A DNA stretch of 64,000 nucleotides. It comes from Serratia liquefaciens ATCC 27592 (GTDB taxonomy: Bacteria; Pseudomonadota; Gammaproteobacteria; Enterobacterales; Enterobacteriaceae). Positions 38,222-46,100 of this stretch are shown piece by piece. Under the pieces are notes generated by a model, which did no database searches, was not told the DNA's origin, and saw only the letters and a program-made list of their open reading frames with translations. The stretch's first letter is position 1. The number at the start of each line of letters is the position of its first letter. Location of the stretch: contig NC_021741.1 of NCBI RefSeq assembly GCF_000422085.1, forward strand, positions 4,402,001 to 4,466,000, in the 5' to 3' direction. The translations under genes were made by a program, and so were the position numbers.

Positions 38222-38495
38222 CCTCAGCTTTCATCCCAGCTTCAATTCCTGCCCCTACAACTGTCCCAGCCACACCGCCACCCACAACCCCAGATGCTTC
38301 AGCAGTAATGGGGGATATACCTTTAGATATAATTTTTCGGTTATTTTTTCACCACTTTTACTTTGTCGAAGATCGGGCTTAACGTCTGATTGGCGTGCTC
38401 CACGTCGCGGCTCAGGTCGTTGACGTCCTGCGTTTGTTTGTCCTGATCGCGGATGATGATGGTGCCGTCGCTTACCGCCGCTGGTCTGACAGAAT
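38222..38495 (-). pseudogene. Orphan cdiA fragment with short glycine-rich toxin tail (CT3), frameshifted
   Basis: Bases 38361-38482 are nearly identical to codons ~2720-2761 of the main cdiA (plus strand 44380-44502; [17 protein letters not shown], ending SPIFDK). After SPIFDK the sequence switches to a different ~45-residue tail rich in glycine (EASGVVGGGVAGTVVGAGI) that ends at the immunity gene. The two parts are one base out of frame at an A6 run (38344-38349). There is no start codon, so it is a silent recombination donor or relic. It lacks the VENN-type boundary. Confidence 0.7.
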
Positions 38496-38519
38496 TTCAT
38501 TTCAGCAGATCATGCATCT

Positions 38520-38653
38520 ACCTGCTTACTGCTCAGATAGTTATTCTCGACAACCGCAAGAAGGTGGCCCTGTGGCTGAAGGATTTTCCGGGCCCGCTGA
38601 ACGATATCGGCGATGCGCCGGTGTTCAAGCGCCGTGACGGATGGTGCTGGTAA
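38520..38653 (+). pseudogene. 3' fragment of an unrecognised gene
   Basis: Plus-strand frame ending KKVALWLKDFPGPLNDIGD then APVFKRRDGWCW stop. Its GC-rich third codon positions contrast with the AT-rich surroundings, so it looks like a scrap of a chromosomal gene. No start is present, and a terminator-like ATCCCG/CGGGAT hairpin follows at about 38669-38690. I do not recognise the family. Confidence 0.4.
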
Positions 38654-38693
38654 CGGCTGATAAAAGGATCCCGGCTCGGTAGTCGGGATTATT

Positions 38694-39056
38694 TCAAGTC
38701 CATAGCTCTCCACCATCAGGTGTTAGCCAAACGACCCCAACAGGTGCCTTAACTAAAAACCACATTCCATATTCATCTAAATCATCATCTTCATATGGGT
38801 AAGCAGGCCAGGCCTCTTCCAACATTTTTATTTGTTGCTCAACAGGAGCAGTCAAAAGCACGCCATTCGTAGCTAGTTTAATTTTTTTATTATTCAATAA
38901 GTTACCCAAAACAACAAAAAATATTTTTTTCCTGAAAGAGTAGTTATCAGGCAACTCAGAACATTCAACACTGATATGTTGCCATATAGCCCCCAAAGAC
39001 AATCCATAAGAACTTTCGGCAACAGATTTATATATCTCATTGATATTTTTAATCAT
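38694..39056 (-). CDS. Putative immunity protein, DUF596-like
   Basis: Soluble acidic protein of 120 residues. NEIYKSVAESSYGLSLGAIW, the acidic YPYEDDDLDEYGMWF and the terminal LTPDGGELWT resemble the DUF596 family, whose members are encoded beside polymorphic toxins. It begins four bases before the toxin frame ends (overlap ATGA type), so it is the cognate immunity of the CT2 toxin tip. It appears intact. Confidence 0.65.
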   Translation of the reverse strand: MIKNINEIYKSVAESSYGLSLGAIWQHISVECSELPDNYSFRKKIFFVVLGNLLNNKKIKLATNGVLLTAPVEQQIKMLEEAWPAYPYEDDDLDEYGMWFLVKAPVGVVWLTPDGGELWT

Positions 39057-39991
39057 TTAAATTTAATCTCCACCCTTCTTCCACCATTTATAGATGGAGT
39101 CATTAAATCTATGGTCCATTTAGCACCAGTTTGTTGTGCTGACGTTGAAAAGTCTCTCAATGTCAAAGTGCTACCAGCAGAAGGTCCTTCTGTGACTTTT
39201 AACGAATACACCGTACCTTTACCAGGAACCACCTTAGCTGATTGCATATTCTCTGACCTCGAAAGTTGCTTAAAGTAAGTCATAACATCAGCGTCAGTAG
39301 CTCCTTTAAATACAGGAGCACCTAAACTTAACGGTGGAGCTGCAACCATTATTTTCCCATTAATATTTAACTGGAAATCCTTCGGATGTACTGCCGGATT
39401 ATTAAACTGAGGGGCAAGGCCATCAAATTTTTTTTCACTGCTTGCTGCTGTAATATCGCCCCAGATGGTTTTCCACTTAAATCAGAAATATTTTTCGCAT
39501 TTTGCCCGATTCTTTCTAATGCTTCTTTTTCAGCTGATAATTTTCCAGCATTCATAGCTGTCGACTCAGCCTTACCCGCAACCTTAGCTGCAAACTTCTC
39601 CGTCAGTACCACTCCGCCCTTGGCCAGCCCAGCACCACCGGCAGCCAAAGATGCAATATCAGTCAGTAGTTTACCACCCTCGCCCCCTGCATTGAATGAG
39701 CCGCTGGCTCCCGCCTTTTGATACTCAGTAGTCAGCTTATCTATTCTGTCGATATAAGATTGTTTTACTGCGCCGCTAACATTACTTAATACACCATCAC
39801 CGTCGAATAAGGCAGAGATTGAGCTCCATGTGTCCACTGGGCTTAAGCCCATTTTCACAATGCCTTCTACCGTTTCGTACAGTGAAGCAGGCACGCCCGC
39901 GACAATTCCCGCAGCAAAGCTGCCATCCTGGCCCGCATCTATTGCAGTCCATTTCGCCTGAGTACCCGCTTCGCATACCGCGAAAGGGTTT
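39053..39991 (-). pseudogene. Orphan CdiA toxin tip (CT2), frameshifted at a homopolymer
   Basis: Open from just after a TGA at 39992, starting [14 protein letters not shown], without a start codon, as expected of an orphan cdiA-CT. The first part ([58 protein letters not shown]) is the cytoplasm-entry type domain common to many CdiA tips. The frame then shifts at an A8 run (plus strand T8, 39428-39435) and resumes as [20 protein letters not shown] to the toxin end at 39053. The 98-residue final domain is not one I can name. Confidence 0.72.
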
Positions 39992-40007
39992 CAGGCTTAA
40001 AAATACT

Positions 40008-40030
40008 AACCCCGGCTAAAGCCGGGGGAA
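40008..40030 (-). terminator. Terminator after the SUKH immunity gene
   Basis: CCCCGGCTTTAGCCGGGG hairpin (minus strand) followed by TTAGTATTTTT, placed just after the stop at 40036. Confidence 0.75.
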
Positions 40031-40035
40031 TTAGA

Positions 40036-40500
40036 TCAACTTATACTTTGCATTTGTTTATAAAAAAACTCGCCAAAATCATTTGCTAATGGCTTAAATG
40101 CGAGCTGATGATCATTCACTCCAGGAGACCATAGCTTAACAGGAGCTTCTGAGCCTGATTGAGCGCAATCCAAGACCACATAATCCCCATCTCCCGTAGC
40201 ACTGACAATTATATAATTATCTGGTAAATTAGAGTTATTTCGTTCTTGGATCGTTATCCAAACAGCATCAGGAACACTTGAGTTAAAAAAATCAGATTTA
40301 ATTAGCCCATAAAACTCTTGACCCGCGATATCCCCACATCCTAAATTCTCTAAAAAGAATCGATATGTTATAGGAAAGCTTAAGCCAAGTACCTTCTCAG
40401 CAGATTTAATGAGCGCATCATCTTTAGGCCCATCAAAGTCTGCCTCGTCAATCTTACCATTAATAATATCAATGGCATTTTTCATATCGTTCAAGCTCAT
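40036..40500 (-). CDS. SMI1/KNR4 (SUKH) family immunity protein
   Basis: Protein of 154 residues. The SUKH superfamily pattern is visible: DDALIKSAEKVLGLSFPITYRFFL-type helix and strand (AEKVLGLSFPITYRFFLEN), GQEFYGLI, then LPDNYIIVSATGDGDYVVLD. SUKH proteins are immunity factors for nuclease toxins. It starts 5 bases after the HNH-type toxin tip and is very likely its partner. Confidence 0.82.
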   Translation of the reverse strand: MSLNDMKNAIDIINGKIDEADFDGPKDDALIKSAEKVLGLSFPITYRFFLENLGCGDIAGQEFYGLIKSDFFNSSVPDAVWITIQERNNSNLPDNYIIVSATGDGDYVVLDCAQSGSEAPVKLWSPGVNDHQLAFKPLANDFGEFFYKQMQSIS

Positions 40501-40505
40501 ATCAT

Positions 40506-40942
40506 CTACCTTTTAAAAGCCTGAGCACGTTCTTTCCAGTAATTAGAACGCCATTTGTCAAACTCAGTCCGATTAATGCCAGAAGGAATACTGTTATCAT
40601 TGATATGGATAACCCCATGATTCTCTTTATGGAAAGCTTGAGTTACCTCCGCTATAGGGCCATCTTGACGTTGCAACATATGATGTAAATTCACAGAGTT
40701 TCCATTTGCATCAAGTGGTGCCAACCCTTTTTCCATCCTTTGAATATTGCTTCGCCCCCTGGCATCTACAGCATTAGGATCAAACAAATCATTCCGCTGA
40801 TAGACCTTGTTACCATTAAATTGTATTGGTTCAGCAGACCAATACTTCCTTTCTTGGCCGAAGTACTTGGCGCTGCTTACTTCATCACTGGCCTTATTGA
40901 GTAACTTCGATGCGTCAGCAACATCACCTTTTGCCAGCGCTT
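40506..40942 (-). pseudogene. Orphan CdiA toxin tip (CT1), LHH/HNH-type nuclease
   Basis: Open minus-strand frame without an ATG (the first methionine-like codon is TTG at 40787). It reads from SAQKALAKGDVADASKLL through KVYQRNDLFDPN to VNLHHMLQRQDG and ends TEFDKWRSNYWKERAQAF. The LHH motif and the following HKENHG match the LHH group of HNH/Endo VII-fold nuclease toxins. The frame runs right up to the junction with the duplicated abgT end at 40941. It is a displaced cdiA-CT next to its SUKH immunity gene; silent unless recombined. Confidence 0.75.
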
Positions 40943-41214
40943 TTTGTGCCGATGTTTATGCTGACCCGGCATTCGCGCAGATGATCTTCCGCATTGCCGA
41001 CTCCTCGGTGCTGCCGCTGGCACCGATGTCGCCATTCCTGCCGCTGTTCCTCGGTTTCCTGCAGCGTTACCGCAAAGACGCCCAGCTCGGCACCTATTAC
41101 GTGCTGATCCTGCCGTATCCGCTGGTGTTCTTTGCCGTGTGGATTTTACTGTTGCTGACGCGGTACGCACTCGGCCTGCCGATCGGGCCGGGGGCCTATC
41201 CGAAGATGGGGTAA
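40941..41214 (+). pseudogene. Duplicated 3' fragment of abgT
   Basis: Copy of abgT 35914-36197. It differs by three substitutions and a 10-base deletion near its left end (after GCTG), which breaks the frame relative to the upstream part. Similarity stops sharply on the left, where CT1 toxin sequence begins, and weakens just past the TAA on the right. With the intact abgT it forms a direct repeat about 5 kb apart around the CDI orphan array. Confidence 0.93.
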
Positions 41215-41220
41215 AGATTA

Positions 41221-41246
41221 CCGGCCTCTTGATATCGGGAGGCCGG
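41221..41246. terminator. Hairpin between the abgT fragment and the Ail-like gene
   Basis: CCGGCCTC / GAGGCCGG stem with a ten-base loop, at the end of the minus-strand Ail-like gene. Confidence 0.6.
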
Positions 41247-41259
41247 AAGCATGCAACTA

Positions 41260-41835
41260 TCAGAAACGATAGCCAATGCCGATATTGAAACCGTTGATAG
41301 AGCGATTTTTACCACCGGCATCCAGTTTGGAGCCTTCATAACCGATATCTACCGCCAAATTTTCCATTGGGTTAACCTGGAAACCAACGCCGTACATAAA
41401 GGAGGTTTTCTTCTGGTTACCGCTCTCTTCACCCATATATTCGTAAGTGTTGTATGCGTAATTACTCCAGGATGACTTGTAATCCACCTTGTTATAATTC
41501 AAACCCAGCAGCCCGTAAACGCTGACAAATTGATTAAAACGGTATGCCGGACCAACGGACAGTGAGTAATATTTAACTTCGGCATGATTATTGACCTTGT
41601 CGCGATAGACATTGTAAGACTCATCCTTGTCACCGCTCATATAGGTAAATGAGCTGATAACGCTGATTGGCGAATCCCACTCGTAACGGTACTTAACGTT
41701 CACGCCATTGATATTCTTGAAGTCCTGTACCTTGCTCTGTGCATAACCGGCAGTGATGGTACTTTGCCCGGCATGGGCAGCCATGCCGAAGCCCAGAGTG
41801 GAAAGAACCAAAGTGGAGATGATTAACTTTTTCAT
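41260..41835 (-). CDS. Ail/Lom/OmpX family outer membrane protein
   Basis: Protein of 191 residues forming an eight-stranded barrel. Signal peptide MKKLIISTLVLSTLGFGMA with cleavage after AHA, then GQSTITAGYAQSKVQ at the barrel start, the GPAYRFNQFVSVYGLLGL strand, and the C-terminal NIGIGYRF ending in Phe. The family includes Ail and PagC, involved in adhesion and serum resistance. The start is set by AAGGA seven bases upstream of MKKLI; a longer frame is unlikely. A remnant of its 3' end lies beside the intact abgT. Confidence 0.87.
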   Translation of the reverse strand: MKKLIISTLVLSTLGFGMAAHAGQSTITAGYAQSKVQDFKNINGVNVKYRYEWDSPISVISSFTYMSGDKDESYNVYRDKVNNHAEVKYYSLSVGPAYRFNQFVSVYGLLGLNYNKVDYKSSWSNYAYNTYEYMGEESGNQKKTSFMYGVGFQVNPMENLAVDIGYEGSKLDAGGKNRSINGFNIGIGYRF

Positions 41836-42075
41836 GCAATCTTCCTTAATCGTAAGTGGAACAACATTGGTAAAAAAAATAACTATCCATGTCGTATTGG
41901 CGGCATAAATCATTAATTTTTCATTATCAACAAAAATTGGTTGATAAAATTAGATTATAGCAAACCCTGTTTATTATTAATTAGTTGAACGTGCAATTTG
42001 CTAACCGCCTTTTAGAAAGAACAATCACGCTGTCTTTAGTCGCTGGGAACTGTCTATTCGCTTTCAAACTATTCC

Positions 42076-42609
42076 CTACTCTACTTTATGGCAATAAAGG
42101 GGGGATTCACCCGGAGCCCTGACCACATAAGACGGAAAATCGGTGATTTCTGTCGTCTGATAGGGCTGGACTTCTTGCGTTGCTGGAAGCCGATCCCGAA
42201 ATCCTTTGGCTACAATCACCTCACTCGAAGGACTGACCGGCATTGAGACTTTCAGGCTTTTCGGATCGATATAAACCCGCTGACCATTCTCTTCCATAAT
42301 CACTTTCTGCCGATAGCTCAGAGTAATTGTTGCCGTTGATGAGCCATGAGGAATGAACATCACGCGGACATCGGCGTGGCTTAGATTTTCCGCTCTACTT
42401 ATGATATGCCCACGAATTTTTGTGGTCATAGGCAATAGATTTTTACCATTCCCGGCAAGTTCGGCCTCGCAGTTAACAATACTGCCAGGCGGATAGGCGG
42501 CATCGAGTGTCCGCATTTCTTCACGTGTGACAGCACTAGAGTCCAAGGAGCCAAGCAATATAAAACCGCCAATCACCAATGGTAGGGCTGTCTTGTAAAA
42601 TCTTTTCAT
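42076..42609 (-). CDS. Secreted protein of the 'EEMRTLD' family
   Basis: Protein of 177 residues with a signal peptide (MKRFYKTALPLVIGGFILL, cleavage near DSSA) and a mature start VTREEMRTLDAAYPPGS. The rest is beta-rich and has one cysteine pair (VNCEAEL and the terminal YCHKVE). The start follows a strong AGGAGGAG site. I do not recognise a family. It lies directly after the CDI immunity gene, and two shorter relatives occur in the orphan array. A periplasmic or pilus-subunit-like role is possible but unsupported. Confidence 0.7.
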   Translation of the reverse strand: MKRFYKTALPLVIGGFILLGSLDSSAVTREEMRTLDAAYPPGSIVNCEAELAGNGKNLLPMTTKIRGHIISRAENLSHADVRVMFIPHGSSTATITLSYRQKVIMEENGQRVYIDPKSLKVSMPVSPSSEVIVAKGFRDRLPATQEVQPYQTTEITDFPSYVVRAPGESPLYCHKVE

Positions 42610-42713
42610 AGCCTCTCCTCCTGACACCCGGCAATATATTTATCCAAAAAACGCTCCATAATAACTCTATGGAATTACCCTCTACTATATTAAGTTAAAA
42701 TGAAGCATAAAAC

Positions 42714-43151
42714 TCAACTTAAAAAATGAAAGATAATACCAACAACATATATTACCCTAATGCTCCACAAGGCCAAACCCCGTAAGCCAGCTCTTTTGGC
42801 AAAAAAAATCTCACTAAAGATTGCTGAGCTCTTTATTCTTCCCGGCTTAATCTCACCCTTGTAATAATAGCAATACATGAGAAAAGCCCATGCCCCAGCT
42901 ATCAGAATAAATTGATATGTGTGTCTCGCCTCTATATCAAAACGCAGTAAAAAAGATGCAGGAATGACCAATAGAAGAACAATCCTCGCAGTCATAGCTG
43001 TAAAGTTTTCTTTACCAACAAAGAAAATGCCATCAAAGAACACTGACATTGATGAAGGAGCCCAATAAGAGAGCCCCGTTTTTTTACAAAAAACAATAAA
43101 AGAGACAAAAAAAATGGCAATAATTAATATTTGAAAGTAAATTAACATCAT
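42714..43151 (-). CDS. cdiI: CdiI, membrane-type immunity protein
   Basis: Protein of 145 residues with about four hydrophobic helices (from the N-terminal LIYFQILIIAIFFVSFIVF to the C-terminal IRVIYVVGIIF). It starts 8 bases after cdiA and should protect against the current CdiA tip. A membrane immunity protein suggests that the toxin acts on or from the inner membrane. AT-rich codon use fits recent acquisition with the toxin tip. Confidence 0.75.
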   Translation of the reverse strand: MMLIYFQILIIAIFFVSFIVFCKKTGLSYWAPSSMSVFFDGIFFVGKENFTAMTARIVLLLVIPASFLLRFDIEARHTYQFILIAGAWAFLMYCYYYKGEIKPGRIKSSAIFSEIFFAKRAGLRGLALWSIRVIYVVGIIFHFLS

Positions 43152-43159
43152 TATCTATC

Positions 43160-46100
43160 TCACTTTTTTTCAAAATCATAGTGATAGAACTCAGTCCCGG
43201 AGGAACCATTTATATCAACATTACCAACTCCAGTTTCTTTTGATATTCCGGTCCAGCCGATAGCTGGTCCTACACCCAAGCTTAACCCTACACCATCTTT
43301 GCCATACGAAATCCCCACACCGGCAATCCCAAAACCAAAGTCTAATGAGTTATTTCTTTCCATATCAAGCGTATTAGCAAAGTATGGCCCCAGCTGTATA
43401 CCTATTTGGCCAGCTACTCGCCCGCCCAGAGCAAGTGTCTCCCCCTGATTAAGCGATATTTGCGTTGTGTCGACTGTCCCGTCTACATAAAGGCCATAGC
43501 CGGCACCAACCGCAGCCTCAACTTTACCGTAAGGTTTAACTTTATATGTAACACCAACTGAAGGACCAAGATGTGAGTCTTTGACTGCCTGATCAATAGC
43601 CTCTGGTCCGGCCCCTTTCTGTGCCATCCAAAATGCCAGCGATGCATCCTGCTGGACGGCTGGTGGTATAGGGAAGTTAAACTGGTCATTATTCTCAGAA
43701 GTATTCTTACCGGATTGTCCACCAACGACCGCACCCGCCGTATCGCCACTTGCCAAGCCGCCGGCCAAACCACCTGCGAGCGTAGCCAACGCGGAAACAG
43801 TCTGGCGCTGTTCTTCGCTCATTTTGCTGAAGTCACTGGTGCCGAACATCGCCTCGGCAATCGCTTTAGTGCCTAATGCAGCTGTCGCAGCGCCCGCAGC
43901 TCCCGCCGCGGCCGATTGGCCTTGCAGTTCAGCCAGTGCGCCAGCCACCACGGCATGTGCGATAATTCGGCTTTCCTCATTCGGTGCCAGGCGATGTATC
44001 TGTTCCGCCAGATACGGCGCAGCCCCACCGGCAATCGCGGCTTTTAGATCGCCACCGGCCAACCCTTGCACTGCGGCAACCGCCGCCTGCATACCCTGTT
44101 GAACCTTACCGCCCGTACCATAGCCCGACTCGCTGAACGCCTGGTTATACGCCGTCTGGTAAATCTGTTCGTTGATATCCTTATCGGTGATGACCTTGCC
44201 ATTTTTTTCTTTCGCCAGCTTAGCCGCAGCGGCCTGGCGATCGGCATCGGTAACGTTATTCATTTTCTCGTTGGCGGCTTTGGTTGCGGCGATCGCCCCC
44301 TCGGTCCGCGCTATGTCCATCGCCTGATTGCCGATCTCGCCGATCAGCTGCGCCTGCTGTAGCCGTTTTTGCTCTTTCTCTTTGTCGAAGATCGGGCTTA
44401 ACGTCTGGTTCGCGTGCTCCACGTCGCGGCTCAGGTCGTTGACGTCCTGCGTTTGTTTGTCCTGATCGCGGATGATGATGGTGCCGTCGCTCACCGCAGC
44501 AAAGGTGGTTGAGCTGTCGTGTCCGCTGTTGTTGGCCCCCACCAGCAGGCCGTTGGCCATGTTGCCGGCGAACTGGCTGCCAATGCTGCCGCCGGAGCTG
44601 ATGCCTACGCTCTGGTGCTCCACGTCGAAATCGGCCTGATTGTGGATGTCCTTAAAGCCCAGCGTGCCGGTATCGAGCTTGTTTTTGTCGGCGGTGGCGG
44701 TGCTGCCGATCACCGCGCCGTTAAGCTGGGTATGTTCGCCCACCGTCAGGTCAAAGCCGCCCTTGCCGGCGAAGATGCCCGTCTGCTCCTGCACGCTGTC
44801 GTAATTGCTGTGCATCTTGTCTTTGCTCAGGCTGATGCTGCCCGAACCGGTCATCGAACCGAAGGTGAAGCTGCCGCCAGCGCTGGCATTCTGCTGTTTG
44901 GAATCGTAACGATCGCTGTCCTGCTGGCTTTCCAGCAGCAGATTGCGGCCCACGTCGGCCTTGACCGATTCGCCGGTGACCTGTGCGCCGATCAGGTTGG
45001 TATCGCGTCCGCTGGTAATGTTGACCTGATTACCGGCGTTAACCGTGGTTTCGGTGTGGCTGGTGCCGTTGCCCTTCTCGTTACCCTTGCCCTTATTGAC
45101 GCTGGCGGAAACGCTCAGCCCAATACCGCCGGAACCGACACCGATACCCACGCCCAGCGTGCCGCCCTGGCTCTCGTTTTTACCGTCCAGATACTGGGTG
45201 TTTTTGGCGGAAAGCAGGTTCACGTCGCGGTTGGCATTCAGGGTGACGTCCTTGCCCGCCTGCAACTGGCTGCCCTGCACCAGGATGTCGCCGTCCTGGC
45301 CCTTCACGCCGTTGCCGCTGGCGGTAATGCTCAGGTTATTGCCCGCCGTCAGGCTGCTGCCCTGCGCGGTGCTCTGCCCGCTGTTTTGAGTAGAGGTGGA
45401 AGACTGGGTACCGTAGGAAATGCTGATCCCCACCATGTTGTTATTGGCCGGATCGGCGCCCTGCGCCTGCGCCAAACGCGCCGCCTGCACCGCCTGTACG
45501 CCGCTCAGCGCCGCCTTGGTACCCTGCAATGCCGCCAGGCGACTGTCGTCGGTGGATTTCGCCTGCTGCGAGGTTTCTACCGCAGTGTTCAGCGCACTGC
45601 CGACCGTGCCGGACAGTGCCAGTGTCAGACCGGATTTCTTCTGTTCAACCTTGTGAGTCTGGCTGTTCTGATCCTGCGCCTGCGTGACCGACACATTCTT
45701 GCCGCTCAGCGCCATGTCCTTGCCGGCCACCAGCTCGGACCCGGTCACCGCCAGGTTATTACCGGCCCCCAGGGTGACGTTGCCGTTTACGCTGCCGACG
45801 GTGCTGCCCTGATTGGTCAGCCCCTGCGCGGTATCCGTGGTTTTCAGGCTTTCGGTGCCGTAGCTGATGCCGATACCCCCGCTGCTCATCAGGCCGGATT
45901 TTTTCTCCTGCTTGAGGTGCAGTTCGCTGTTGCTTTCGGTCGCGCCGGTGATGCTCAGATCGTTCCCTGCCAGCAGTTTCACGTCCTGAGTCCCGGCCAC
46001 GCTGCTGCCCTGAACGCGTAAATCATTGCCCGCCAACACATTAATGCTGTCGCCGCTCAGGGTAGTGCCCTGTACGGTCTGGCGATCCAGAGTGTCGCGG

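Noticed and set aside
38255-38500. 81-codon minus-strand frame over the cdiA fragment
   Set aside because: It is in the wrong frame: the frame homologous to cdiA (SPIFDK) and the coupled tail explain the sequence better.
40807-41214. 135-codon plus-strand frame joining antisense of CT1 to the abgT C-terminus
   Set aside because: Its first half is antisense to a convincing toxin tip and the frame continuity is accidental after the 10-base deletion; it starts with TTG and has no ribosome site.
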